Positions 24,377 through 32,711 of a stretch of DNA of 64,000 nucleotides are shown here, piece after piece (the stretch's first letter is position 1; every line of letters starts with the position of its first letter). Under the pieces are notes generated by a model. The model was given only the letters and a program-made list of their open reading frames with translations, made no database searches and was not told the origin of the DNA. The translations under genes and the position numbers were made by a program. The stretch spans positions 1-64,000 of the forward strand of contig CAZLPS010000003.1 of NCBI GenBank assembly GCA_964561455.1. Reading direction: 5' to 3'. Source of the stretch: JABDGR01 sp964561455. GTDB lineage: Bacteria; Verrucomicrobiota; Verrucomicrobiia; Opitutales; JABDGR01.

Positions 24377-24943
24377 CTAAGCTTTCTTCTCCGGGCCTGA
24401 CGATACCACCACGCTGGCCGCGCGCAGGAGGCGGTCATTCAGCAGGTAACCCGGACGCAGCACTTGGAGGACATGGTCCGCCGGCACGGTGGCGCTGGGC
24501 TGCTGGGCGACGGATTCGTGAAATTTCGCGTCAAACGGTTGGTCGAGTGGATCAAGTTCTTTCAAGCCGTGGTTTGCGAGGACGCTGCGCAACTGGTCTG
24601 CAACGAGCTTGATGCCGTCAATGACGGCTTTGGCTTCGGGGTGGGCCTGCATGGCCGATTGGAGGCCGAGGCGGAGATTGTCGAGGGCGGGGAGTAAATC
24701 TTCGAGGAGGGCGGCGGCGGCGGCGCGGCGGGTGTCCTCCTTGTCGCGGGCGGCGCGGCGGCGAAAATTGTCGAGGTCGGCCATCGAACGCAGGACCTGG
24801 TCCTTGTATTTGGCGGAATCAGCCAAGGCGGCGTCAAGTTGCGCGAGGAGGGCGCTGGTGTCGGCCGCAACGGGCGGCGGGACGGCCTGCGGCGACGGGT
24901 TCTCGCCGGTGTCCGGGGAAGGATGGGAATGCGATTTGCTCAT
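24377..24943 (-). CDS. grpE: GrpE nucleotide exchange factor
   Basis: A 188-residue protein with a disordered N-terminus, a long coiled coil (LLAQLDAALADSAKYKDQVL, RSMADLDNFRRRAARDKED) and the C-terminal beta domain (GLKELDPLDQPFDAKFHESV, then VLRPGYLLNDRLLRAASVVV). GrpE exchanges ADP for ATP on DnaK. No dnaK or dnaJ is adjacent. The start at 24943 is supported by length. Confidence 0.95.
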   Translation of the reverse strand: MSKSHSHPSPDTGENPSPQAVPPPVAADTSALLAQLDAALADSAKYKDQVLRSMADLDNFRRRAARDKEDTRRAAAAALLEDLLPALDNLRLGLQSAMQAHPEAKAVIDGIKLVADQLRSVLANHGLKELDPLDQPFDAKFHESVAQQPSATVPADHVLQVLRPGYLLNDRLLRAASVVVSSGPEKKA

Positions 24944-24989
24944 TGCCGAGAGGGAGATAATAGATGTGCGCGGGGGAAGGGCAAGAGTG

Positions 24990-25090
24990 GAGTGGGGTGA
25001 CTAGCGGAGAGCAGGGAGCGGGGAGACAGGGCGCAGGAGGGGAACGCTTAATGCTTAACGTTTAATGCTTAATGCTGAGAAGAGATGGAG
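24990..25090. repeat. Heptad tract between grpE and pgl
   Basis: GGGAGCR-type units (25010-25035) are followed by TTAATGC/TTAACG heptads (25042-25075). No gene is visible between here and the pgl stop at 25193. Confidence 0.75.
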
Positions 25091-25192
25091 AACGGAAGCT
25101 GGATGGAGCGGGCAGACACGATCGAAAAAAGACACGAAGGACGGCCGCGCACAAAGCCTCGTTTTTCAGAATCAGCAGTCAGCATACAGAAT

Positions 25193-26113
25193 TCATAATT
25201 CGGCCGCCGCCGCTTCATCCACGAGCCAGGTTACGCGGGGGGCGTAGGCGCGGTGGATTTGAGACGGGAGTTTTTTGGGGTCGTAAGGGCCATGCAGGAT
25301 GGCTTTGAGGACGGACGCCTTGGCTGCGCCGTTGGCGAGGACGACGACACGGGCGCAACGGGCGAGGCCGGCTTGGGTGATGGTCAGCCGCCAGCCGCGA
25401 CCCGGCCATTCGACGGCGGCGAAGTTGTCGGACAAACCCGCGCGGGTTCCAGGCTGCTGGGCCAAGCTAAGAATCTGCCGCACACGTTCTACGGGGAAGT
25501 TCGTCACACTGGCCACTTCATCGGGCGTGGGCGGGCGGCCAAGTTTTTGGGCCAGCTCATTTTCCGCCTGCAAAACACTTTTGAGGGGTGGCACCATGTG
25601 CCCGGGCAGGGGAATGTATGGCCCGGCATCCTGGCTTATCAATGGGCAGCCGGGAAACAGCGACGCGGTGTGGCCATCGTCGCCCATGCCGAGGAAGCAA
25701 ATGTCGAAGCCGTATTGCGCGCCAAAGCGGGCATCCCACATTTTATTGAAGGCGGCGGCGCAGGCGGCGGGGGGCAGTTCGACGGGCCAGGGGATCTTGG
25801 CGGCGGCGAGGATGCCGAGCGGCGTGAGCATCAGTCGGTCGGCGTTGCCGAAATTGGAATCGTCGGAAGCGAGCGGCACGCAGCGCTCATCGCTGGTGAG
25901 CCAGAGGCAGTTCTTCGATAGGGATTCCGGCAGCGCTTTTTCACGCACGGCCCATTGATAGAAAGCCTTGGGAGTCGAACCGCCCGAGAGGCCGACGGTA
26001 ATGGGGGCGTTTTTCGCGGCGACGGCGTCGCGGAGAATGTCCACCATCGCGCGGAAGGTCTCGTCGAGGGTGCCGACGCGGAGGGTGCCGTAGGAGGAGG
26101 GGATGATGCGCAT
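25193..26113 (-). CDS. pgl: 6-phosphogluconolactonase with an inserted sigma-70-region-3-like segment
   Basis: A 306-residue protein starting MRIIPSSYGTLRVG. Pgl hydrolyses 6-phosphogluconolactone, the second step of the oxidative pentose phosphate pathway. Motifs are GLSGGSTPKAFY, LTSDERCVP (where DER is typical), FLGMGDDGHTASLFPG and the late strands RLTITQAGLARCARVVVLA. Between SLFPG and RLTIT, where family members have a short loop, about 65 residues are inserted (nt 25424-25621). They contain ENELAQKLGRPPTPDEVASV and FPVERVRQILSLAQQP, closely resembling sigma-70 region 3. zwf and opcA lie upstream on the same strand, beyond a transposase insertion. Confidence 0.88.
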   Translation of the reverse strand: MRIIPSSYGTLRVGTLDETFRAMVDILRDAVAAKNAPITVGLSGGSTPKAFYQWAVREKALPESLSKNCLWLTSDERCVPLASDDSNFGNADRLMLTPLGILAAAKIPWPVELPPAACAAAFNKMWDARFGAQYGFDICFLGMGDDGHTASLFPGCPLISQDAGPYIPLPGHMVPPLKSVLQAENELAQKLGRPPTPDEVASVTNFPVERVRQILSLAQQPGTRAGLSDNFAAVEWPGRGWRLTITQAGLARCARVVVLANGAAKASVLKAILHGPYDPKKLPSQIHRAYAPRVTWLVDEAAAAEL

Positions 26114-26185
26114 GGGGAAAAGCTGAGGAAGTAGATAGAAGATATGGCTGGTGGATGCAAGTGCTGCGAGTTTAGAAAGGCGGTT

Positions 26186-26400
26186 CTGTCGTCCCTCCGG
26201 GACTCTCCCCGCTAAATACGCGCTTCCCACCATTAAAATGGTGGGTTACCCTCTTTCGCCCCTCCGGGGCTCGTGCAGTGAGTGGTTCTGGTAAAAAGTC
26301 CCGAAGGGACGACAGAAGGTAACCCACCAATTCATTGGTGGGAGAGCTGGTGGAAATAGGATTGAGTCCCATAGGGACGAAAGAATATATCATACGCATA
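26186..26400. repeat. Left REP/BIME array
   Basis: Inverted pairs of hairpins: TCGTCCCTCCGGGACT (26193-26208), the 20-bp CCCACC palindrome (26226-26245), GCCCCTCCGGGGC (26258-26270), AGTCCCGAAGGGAC (26298-26311), a second CCCACCAA palindrome (26323-26342) and TCCCATAGGGACG. They are spaced so that paired modules face each other. Confidence 0.8.
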
Positions 26401-26414
26401 GACACGACGCATCC

Positions 26415-26864
26415 ATGCACGCATTCACCAGTTGCCATTTACATTTCGTTTTTGTCACGAAGGGTCGCCGCCCCTTCCTGAAGCCCCCGATCCAAGACCG
26501 CATATGGCCATACCTGGGTGGAATTGCCCGGGCCAATAAGATGATTGCGCTGGCGATCGGGGGCGTGGAGGACCATGTGCATATGCTGGTCGGGTTGTCG
26601 GCCACGCTATCGGTGGCGAAGGCGGTACAATTACTCAAAGGCAACTCCTCGAAATGGATCCACGAGACTTTCCCGGAACTGAGGGAATTCGAGTGGCAGG
26701 AGGGCTACGGCGCATTCAGTGTCAGTGTGTCGGGCCGGGACGACACGATCGCGTATATCGGGAGGCAGGCGGAGCATCATCGGAGGACGACGTTCAAGGA
26801 GGAGTTCGCGGTGTTCCTGAAGAAGCACGCGATGGCGTATGAGGTATGGCAGTTGGGGGAGTGA
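26415..26864 (+). CDS. REP-associated tyrosine transposase (IS200-like Y1)
   Basis: A 149-residue Y1_Tnp protein with the metal-binding HUH motif HVHMLV (residues 54-59) and catalytic Tyr114 in YIGRQAEHH. The N-terminus (MHAFTSCHLHFVFVTKGRRP) is typical, so ATG at 26415 is secure. Such enzymes cut and join single-stranded DNA at REP hairpins and are usually domesticated rather than fully mobile. All key residues are present. Confidence 0.93.
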   Translation: MHAFTSCHLHFVFVTKGRRPFLKPPIQDRIWPYLGGIARANKMIALAIGGVEDHVHMLVGLSATLSVAKAVQLLKGNSSKWIHETFPELREFEWQEGYGAFSVSVSGRDDTIAYIGRQAEHHRRTTFKEEFAVFLKKHAMAYEVWQLGE

Positions 26865-26870
26865 GTTTTC

Positions 26871-27225
26871 TGTCGTCCCTTCGGGACTCACTCTCTACTT
26901 TAGATGCTCCCACCATTAAAATGGTGGGTTACCTTCTTTCGCCCCTCCGGGGCTCCCGCATTGCCAGACTCTCGAAAGTGAACCCATGCAGACGTTCATG
27001 GCGGCGCAGTATGAGAGCCGCGGGGCTCCCGCATCGTCAGACTTTCGAGAGTGGACTCGCAGCGTCGGGCGTTCACATGAAGTCCCGCAGCATCGGAGGT
27101 CCGCATGAAGTTCCGCAGCGTCGGATGTTCGCTTGAAGTCCCGCAGGGACGATAGAAGGTAACCCACCAATTTATTGGTGGGGTCAAGGCCGGGAAAATG
27201 CGAGCCCCGGAGGGGCGAAAGAAAA
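26871..27225. repeat. Right REP/BIME array with 28-nt tandem repeats
   Basis: Modules as on the left side, plus an internal segment where GGGGCTCCCGCATYGYCAGACT occurs twice (near 26950 and 27023). Three head-to-tail 28-nt units follow (27058-27085, 27086-27113, 27114-27141; consensus start CGCAGCRTCGG, end TGAAGTYC), and a fourth is cut off by the next hairpin. There are no spacers, so this is not a CRISPR array. Confidence 0.8.
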
Positions 27226-27259
27226 TCCCGGATCTACACCCACATAGTCTTTTCTTCTC

Positions 27260-28255
27260 TTAGAAAAACAGCGCTTCCGCCAGTTCCCTCACCCGCGGCA
27301 TGGGTTTGACGTGCTGGGGCAGGTCCACCGGGCCTTTGCCGAAATCGGCCTGGATGTTGACGGCGTCGCAGGTTTTGGAATGGGTCCAGGAGAATTTTTT
27401 CTTGCCGCCTTCGTACTGCCATTCGACTTCCAGCGCATTGGGTGAACTGACGTCAAGGGGCTTGGTCGAGAAGCTGACGTCGTCGCAGTGTTCCCCGGGT
27501 TTTTCGCAGTGGTCGAGGCAGTTCTCCTGCCAGTGGAGGAGGTTGGCGGCCTCGCCGTCGGCGCCCGGCGTGTAACGACACTCGACGTGGGTGAGGCCCT
27601 CGACGAGCAGCGCTTTGTCGTAGCCGCTCAAAAACTGGCCCATGGACTGGCGGGCGGGCAACAGGCGGGCGAAGGCGAGGTCCATGACGGCGTCCGGCTT
27701 GGGCCAGTGGGCTTTGGCATAGTCCGAGCCCTCGATGCTGGAATCAAACACGACCCGCGTGCACAACTTCAAATAGGGCAGATACAATTCCTCGATGCGG
27801 CGGATGGGGACGCGGTGCATCCAGTGGTAGACGGGGAGATCATTTTCGAGCCAGACCATCACCTGGTTCTCCAGGAATCCCGGAGTGGCGATGGGGTAGG
27901 CCAGGATGAGCGCCTCACAGCAGCACATTTGGCGGGTGCTCGGCCCAATGTAACATTGGGAGAAGAGTTTGGCCTGCAAGAATACGGCATCCGTGGGCTC
28001 CTTGACCGGACAAAGGGCGACGATGCGGCAGGGATAAACTTGGGCAAATTCGATGGCCTGGTCGAAGACGCGCAGGGCTTCCTCGGGCGAGGTGGCCAGG
28101 CCAAATTGCAGAACCAAATTCATTTGCGAGGCGCGGAAGGCGGACGGTGCTTCTTCACCGGGCACGGCGTCGCCCTGCCACATGCTTGAAAGCATCTTCG
28201 GCACTTCGGTGAGGCGAAGCGCAATGCCCGGCAGGACGTCAAGGAGGGAGGACAT
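27260..28255 (-). CDS. opcA: Glucose-6-phosphate dehydrogenase assembly protein OpcA
   Basis: A 331-residue protein with the OpcA pattern: an N-terminal MNLVLQFGLATSPEEALRVF, CRIVALCPVKEP, the central LPVYHWMHRVP (typically 'LP...W.....') and FDSSIEGSDY. OpcA is required for assembly or redox activation of some G6PDs, mainly known from cyanobacteria and actinobacteria. It lies directly downstream of zwf on the same strand, 152 bases from its stop, the gap being an inverted heptad repeat. Cys-rich stretches (MCCCEALI, ENCLDHCEKPGEHCDD) may reflect redox control. Confidence 0.88.
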   Translation of the reverse strand: MSSLLDVLPGIALRLTEVPKMLSSMWQGDAVPGEEAPSAFRASQMNLVLQFGLATSPEEALRVFDQAIEFAQVYPCRIVALCPVKEPTDAVFLQAKLFSQCYIGPSTRQMCCCEALILAYPIATPGFLENQVMVWLENDLPVYHWMHRVPIRRIEELYLPYLKLCTRVVFDSSIEGSDYAKAHWPKPDAVMDLAFARLLPARQSMGQFLSGYDKALLVEGLTHVECRYTPGADGEAANLLHWQENCLDHCEKPGEHCDDVSFSTKPLDVSSPNALEVEWQYEGGKKKFSWTHSKTCDAVNIQADFGKGPVDLPQHVKPMPRVRELAEALFF

Positions 28256-28407
28256 GTCTTGAAGGAAGCTGGAAGCTAGGAGCTAGAAGTTAGGAGGCAG
28301 GAAAATGAATTTGGAATTTGGAATCTGGAATTTGGAATCTAAGATTCATGGATGGTTTTCCTGGTGGGTTATTCCAGCTTCTAGATTCCAGCTTCCAGCT
28401 TCTCCTG
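28256..28407. repeat. Inverted heptad repeat between zwf and opcA
   Basis: A GGAAGCTGGAAGCTAGGAG arm (28259-28292) faces its reverse complement TTCCAGCTTCTAGATTCC (28374-28402). Between them lies a GAATTTGGAATTTGGAATC run (28311-28345). The right arm ends at the zwf stop codon, so in the zwf-opcA transcript this would be an intercistronic hairpin. Confidence 0.8.
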
Positions 28408-29955
28408 TCACGGTCCCGACCTCCGCCATTCATGGTGTTGTTCCCAGACGAGGCGGTCCGCAGCGAGGGGGCCCCAGGAGCCGGCGGCATAATTTTCGAG
28501 GCCGCGCTTGCCGCCTTCCTGCCAGAAGTCGAGGATGGGCGTGTAAAGCTTCCAGGAGGTTTCGGTTTCGTCGCCGCGGATGAAGAGAGTCGAGTCGGAG
28601 ATGATGCAGTCGAGGATGAGGCGCTCGTAGGCTTCGGGGGTGTTGGACCCGAACGTGGTCGCGTAGCGGAAATACATTTTGACCGGTTGGGTGCGGGTTT
28701 CGAGGCCCGGTACCTTCGAATTCATCAACAGCGTGGTTCCCTCGTCGGGTTGAATTTGAATGACGAGCGTGTTGGCCGCGACGTTGAAGCGCTCATTATC
28801 CGCAAACAAAATTCCCGCCGGCCGTTTAAATTGAATGGCAATTTCCGACACGCGGCGTGCGAGCCGCTTGCCCGACCGCAAATAAAATGGCACCCCCTGC
28901 CAGCGCCAATTCTCAATCGAGAGCCGGACTGCGGCATAGGTTTCGGTAAAGGACGCGGCCGGCACATCGGCTTCCTGCATGTAGCCGGGAACCTTCTGAC
29001 CCTGAATGAGGCCTTCAGTATATTGGGCCCGGACGACATCGCCGCCCTCTGCCCGCAGGGTGACGGGCTGGATGGCTTTCAGGAGTTTGACCTTTTCATC
29101 GCGAATGTCCTCCGCGCTGAGGGACACGGGCGGCTCCATCGCCACGAGCGAGAGCAACTGCATGGTGTGGTTCTGAATCATGTCACGCAAGGCACCCGCC
29201 TGGTCGTAATAGCCGGCGCGCTCGCCGACGCCCAAATCCTCGGCCACGGTGATTTGCACGCAATCGACATAGCGCCGGTTCCAAATGGGCTCAAAAATCG
29301 TGTTGGCAAAGCGCAGCACCAGCAAGTCCTGCACGGTCTCCTTGCCAAGGTAATGGTCAATGCGGTAGACCTGCGACTCCTCAAATTGGTTGCGAATGAT
29401 GCGGTTGAGGTCCTGCGCGCTGGCAAGGTCGCGGCCAAAGGGTTTCTCGATGATCATCTTCGAGGCGAGGGCGGTACCAGCGTGGCGCCGGGCGAGGCCG
29501 CTGGCGCCGAGGTTTTCCAACACCGGCTTGAAGACGGTCGGTGGGGTCGAAATGTAGAACACGCACTGCAAGTCGCGCCCGAGCTTTTTCTCAATGGCGT
29601 CAATTTTGGTGCCCAAGTTCTTGAAGGCGTTGACGTCATCGTAGGCGCCAGCGAGGTAGGACATGTTCGCCTGGACCCGGGACCACACGTCCTCCGCCAT
29701 CGGCCGACGGGAGAACTGCACGATGTCCTTCGCCGTCTCGGTGCGAAAGTCATCGTCGGAAATCGGCTTCCGCCCGTAACCGATTAAATAAAAATCAGCG
29801 GAAAGCAGGTTGTCCACCGCCAGATTGAAAATGGCGGGGACGAGCTTGCGCGCGCACAAGTCGCCGGAGGCGCCGAAGATGACGAGGATCGTCGGCGGAG
29901 CGCCGCGATGCTTGCTTAAGCCTTGCAGGAAGGGATGACGGGAAGGTTCGACCAT
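28408..29955 (-). CDS. zwf: Glucose-6-phosphate 1-dehydrogenase
   Basis: A 515-residue enzyme for the first step of the oxidative pentose phosphate pathway, producing NADPH. The Rossmann motif is IFGASGDLCARKL, the catalytic region RIDHYLGKETVQDLLVLRFA, the Lys-containing substrate motif IIEKPFGRDL, and GNTMQ-like NHTMQLLSLVAMEPP. ATG at 29955 (MVEPSRHPF) is chosen over a longer frame that would read into yraN. It is followed by opcA. The Gly-rich coenzyme loop and catalytic His in RIDHYLG are intact. Confidence 0.97.
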   Translation of the reverse strand: MVEPSRHPFLQGLSKHRGAPPTILVIFGASGDLCARKLVPAIFNLAVDNLLSADFYLIGYGRKPISDDDFRTETAKDIVQFSRRPMAEDVWSRVQANMSYLAGAYDDVNAFKNLGTKIDAIEKKLGRDLQCVFYISTPPTVFKPVLENLGASGLARRHAGTALASKMIIEKPFGRDLASAQDLNRIIRNQFEESQVYRIDHYLGKETVQDLLVLRFANTIFEPIWNRRYVDCVQITVAEDLGVGERAGYYDQAGALRDMIQNHTMQLLSLVAMEPPVSLSAEDIRDEKVKLLKAIQPVTLRAEGGDVVRAQYTEGLIQGQKVPGYMQEADVPAASFTETYAAVRLSIENWRWQGVPFYLRSGKRLARRVSEIAIQFKRPAGILFADNERFNVAANTLVIQIQPDEGTTLLMNSKVPGLETRTQPVKMYFRYATTFGSNTPEAYERLILDCIISDSTLFIRGDETETSWKLYTPILDFWQEGGKRGLENYAAGSWGPLAADRLVWEQHHEWRRSGP

Positions 29956-29965
29956 GGGAGGGAAG

Positions 29966-30448
29966 TTAAAGCTTGCGGCCAAAATCGCGGGCGGGCGAGA
30001 AATTTTTGGGCAACAAGGGAATGTTCGCGTGCAGGAGCACTTCACGCGCCATCCCATCTGACACTTTCACCTCGACGATGTCGAAACGAAAATGCAGGGG
30101 CGGTTCGGCCATGCCCCGCAGGTAGGCCCGGATGGCCCGGGCCAGCGCCCGCTTCTTCCGCACTGTAACCGAATGGTAGCCGGACACTACGGCGTGGGCG
30201 CCCCGCGCGCGGACTTCGACAAAGACGAGCACGTCGCCGTCCCAAGCCACCAAGTCAAGTTCGTCCCGCCCATGGTGCCAATTGCGGGCCACAATCTTCC
30301 AGCCGCGCTCGCGCACGAATTGGGCGGCCGCCTCCTCCCCGACGATACCGCGCTCACTGGCGGTAGTGCCGGGCAGGCGGCGCATGCCCCAGAACCAGCG
30401 CCAGCGAGCGGCGACGCCTTCGGGTAATTGTCCCAGCCAATGATGCAT
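29966..30448 (-). CDS. yraN: YraN family protein (UPF0102)
   Basis: A 160-residue protein with the endonuclease-like UPF0102 fold: GIVGEEAAAQFVRERGWKIV, ARNW, then the PD-(D/E)XK-like core GRDELDLVAWDGDVLVFVEV and RAR. The role is not firmly established; a Holliday-junction-resolvase-like nuclease is proposed for the family. ATG at 30448 (MHHWLGQLPEG) is preferred. The stop is 10 bases before the zwf start, so the genes are probably cotranscribed. Confidence 0.88.
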   Translation of the reverse strand: MHHWLGQLPEGVAARWRWFWGMRRLPGTTASERGIVGEEAAAQFVRERGWKIVARNWHHGRDELDLVAWDGDVLVFVEVRARGAHAVVSGYHSVTVRKKRALARAIRAYLRGMAEPPLHFRFDIVEVKVSDGMAREVLLHANIPLLPKNFSPARDFGRKL

Positions 30449-30526
30449 GTCGGTATTTTGGGAGCCCGGCGCACCCAAGGCAATCCCACACCGGCCCGGC
30501 CGCTCCGGATGGGGAGCTGATGGTGG

Positions 30527-30832
30527 CTACTTTTCGGGGTGGGTCAAAAAGCCGAGGGGATTGATGTGAAACTGCAGCAGCGCGAGCCAGAGAAAGACAA
30601 AAAACAGGAAAAAGCAGATGCTTTTGCAAATGCGAACTTTGCGCGGAAGGCCTTTGAAATGGCGGTCCTTCAACGCCCGGTGAGGCTGGCGGCGCATCTT
30701 GAAGTTTTGCCACGAGGCCACCAAGCCATGGGTGGGGGTCACCAAGACATAGCCACAGACAATCAGGGGCACGCCAATGCCGGCTGAAACCAGCAGCCAA
30801 TATAACAATTGAAGAATGTCTTTAATTTCCAT
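30527..30832 (-). CDS. Small two-helix membrane protein
   Basis: A 101-residue protein with two predicted membrane helices (LYWLLVSAGIGVPLIVCGYV and SICFFLFFVFLWLALLQFHI) joined by a basic loop (MRRQPHRALKDRHFKGLPRK). I recognise no family. It lies between the McsA-like gene (stop 39 bases upstream) and yraN on the same strand, so it is probably part of that operon. Confidence 0.6.
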   Translation of the reverse strand: MEIKDILQLLYWLLVSAGIGVPLIVCGYVLVTPTHGLVASWQNFKMRRQPHRALKDRHFKGLPRKVRICKSICFFLFFVFLWLALLQFHINPLGFLTHPEK

Positions 30833-30871
30833 GAGAAAAGGAACCGGCTCCGGGGTAAACCGCCGCTACTT

Positions 30872-31429
30872 CTATTCGCTCAGCGGTTGGTCTGGCAGCG
30901 GCCTGGGGAGTAATGGGGCAGGAGCGGACGCAAGAGTATCAGGCAACTTGGCCTTGAGCAACGCGATGGCGTCACGGGTTTGCGCCGCCCATTCGAAACG
31001 CTGGGCGCGCACCGCATCGTTCAATTCCGCCTGCAGCACAGCCAGGCGGTGTCGCACCACAGCCGGGTCGGCATGGCGCTGGGGAATCTTGCCGCGATGT
31101 TCGACATCGCGGTGCATGCGCCGGAGCAACTGGGGCAGCACGCCGGCGAAGGCGGTGTAGCAGGCGGGGCAGCCAAACCGCCCCTGGCGTTCAAAATCGC
31201 GCTGGCTGCAATCGCACGCCGGGCAGCGCAACGTGGACTCGCTGCGGCGGCGCTCCGTCGGAGTGACGCTTTCCAGCAGGGAGTAGCTCAGGGGATCGAA
31301 GGCTCCGGCCTCGGCAGCGTGCATGGCACACCAGGCAATAGTCGTGGCCTTGCCATCCTTGACCAGGGTGGCAAAGATCTTGGCTTCCGCGCTGCACAGT
31401 GCGCACGTCTTGGAGGGCGATGGTCCCAT
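30872..31429 (-). CDS. McsA-like zinc-finger/UVR-motif protein
   Basis: A 185-residue protein with CxxC pairs (CALC, CPAC, CPACYTAF) and a UVR motif near residues 130-165 (AELNDAVRAQRFEWAAQTRD). This is the layout of McsA, activator of the McsB arginine kinase in the CtsR/ClpC stress system of Firmicutes. No mcsB or clpC is adjacent, so its partner is unknown. ATG at 31429 (MGPSPSKTCALC) is the first start before the zinc finger. Confidence 0.8.
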   Translation of the reverse strand: MGPSPSKTCALCSAEAKIFATLVKDGKATTIAWCAMHAAEAGAFDPLSYSLLESVTPTERRRSESTLRCPACDCSQRDFERQGRFGCPACYTAFAGVLPQLLRRMHRDVEHRGKIPQRHADPAVVRHRLAVLQAELNDAVRAQRFEWAAQTRDAIALLKAKLPDTLASAPAPLLPRPLPDQPLSE

Positions 31430-31593
31430 GCCTGCAGTATCATCCAAACCGGGGCGCAAGGCAACTGAGTTTTCTTGACGCCGGGCGCAAAAGGAGGAAA
31501 ATGATGGGCTTGACGGGTGGCGGAGGTACGCTGCCGGTCCCCCCCTTGCACTTTCCACCTGCGGCCGCCTGGCGGCCTGGCCAATTGTCCCAC

Positions 31594-32196
31594 ATGCTTC
31601 ATCTTTTTACCCTTAATGGACGCATCAAGCGGCTGACCTTCTGGGAAGGTCTGCTGGCTTGGTTTTTACTCAACACCCTGTTGTTGATGATGGAAATCGC
31701 CTTTGTTTCGACGCCGGTTTACGGGACGCGGGTGGTCCCGGTGACGCTGCCGGATTTTCTATTCAAGAATTTGGGTGACAATGAGCATGTGGCATTTAGT
31801 TGGCTCACGTCTGGCATGGTGTTCGTGCAATGGGTGCTCGCGCTGTACATTCTGGCGGCCATTTGCGCCAAACGCTGGCACGATCTGAATTATCCGGGAT
31901 GGCTGGCGGTGGTGAACCTGGCGCCGGTGGCCTGTGCCGGTTTGACGGTTTTGGCTTTTTTGGGCGGCATTGACCGCTTGATGATTCACAAGCTGTTGGT
32001 GGACCCGCGCGCGGGAATGTTCGCCATTATCAGCGGTGGGCTGGGTGATTATTCGGCACACTATTTGACTTTCCAGAAGCTGACCAGCTATCCATTGCCG
32101 CTTCTTTCTTTTGTCGTCGTCGCCGGCTCCTTTCTCTATCTGGGCTTGGGCAAGGGCAGCAAAGGCACCAACAGTTACGGCAAAAGTGCGGTCTAG
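31594..32196 (+). CDS. DUF805 membrane protein, longer copy
   Basis: A 200-residue protein starting MLHLFTLNGRIKRLTFWEGL, the typical DUF805 opening, with four membrane segments and the conserved AICAKRWHDLNYPGWLAVVN motif (W-x-D near a loop). It ends GKGSKGTNSYGKSAV, matching the NKYG tail of the family. Compared with its neighbour it carries an extra ~50-residue extracytoplasmic loop (TPVYGTRVVPVTLPDFLFKN). The function is unknown. Confidence 0.85.
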   Translation: MLHLFTLNGRIKRLTFWEGLLAWFLLNTLLLMMEIAFVSTPVYGTRVVPVTLPDFLFKNLGDNEHVAFSWLTSGMVFVQWVLALYILAAICAKRWHDLNYPGWLAVVNLAPVACAGLTVLAFLGGIDRLMIHKLLVDPRAGMFAIISGGLGDYSAHYLTFQKLTSYPLPLLSFVVVAGSFLYLGLGKGSKGTNSYGKSAV

Positions 32197-32243
32197 TTTG
32201 CCCGGTTTTTTTGCCCGGCAGCATTCTCTCAATTCTTTTACGC

Positions 32244-32672
32244 GTGAATACGGAAGTAGTCATCGAGGATAAGGTGGTCCTGTTTTCCTACCGCGGCCGC
32301 ATTCGGCGGTCAACTTTTTGGGACGGATGGGCCGCCTGCACGCTTTATATGCTGCTGGCGGCGATCGTGATTCTGGCGCTCGTACTCGCCGGCACAAATG
32401 CGTCCAGTCTGTGGGTGGTCGGCGGCATTTTGTCTGGCCCGCTGCTGTGGGTTTGGCTGGCGGTGTGCGCGAAACGGTGGCACGACCTCGGTTTGCCCGC
32501 GGCGATGGCGGTGCTTAATCTCGTCCTGCCCGCGCTCCCGCTGGTGATGGTCAAATCGCATCCCGTGCCGGCGGCCGGTGCCGCAGGGGTGATTGCCCTG
32601 CTGTTGATCCTGTTCCTCGGCTTTGCGGGTGGAGTTTCCGGTGCGAACAAGTACGGCGAAAGTTCGATTTAG
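32244..32672 (+). CDS. DUF805 membrane protein, shorter copy
   Basis: A protein of about 142 residues with the same family marks: FSYRGRIRRSTFWDG, AVCAKRWHDLGLPAAMAVLN and the tail GANKYGESSI. It follows the first copy by about 48 bases, so the two look like a tandem duplication in one transcript. GTG at 32244 is preferred; an upstream TTG at 32211 would add 11 residues. The function is unknown. Confidence 0.82.
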   Translation: MNTEVVIEDKVVLFSYRGRIRRSTFWDGWAACTLYMLLAAIVILALVLAGTNASSLWVVGGILSGPLLWVWLAVCAKRWHDLGLPAAMAVLNLVLPALPLVMVKSHPVPAAGAAGVIALLLILFLGFAGGVSGANKYGESSI

Positions 32673-32711
32673 GGGTGGAGGGGGAAGATTCACTTAGGGC
32701 GTTACCCAGTC

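Larger units (their letters stand above)
26186..27225. mobile_element. REP-associated transposase with flanking palindrome arrays
   Basis: A Y1 transposase gene (26415-26864) is flanked on both sides by the same palindromic modules: GTCCCTCCGGGAC or GTCCCTTCGGGAC variants, CCCACCATTAAAATGGTGGG (26226-26245 and 26909-26928), GCCCCTCCGGGGC, and CCCACCAATTCATTGGTGGG (26323-26342; variant with TTTATT at 27163-27182). This is the arrangement of RAYT elements with REP/BIME sequences. It sits between opcA and pgl. Confidence 0.85.

Noticed and set aside
27058..27141. CRISPR array
   Set aside because: The 28-nt units are directly adjacent without spacers, and no cas gene is in the window.
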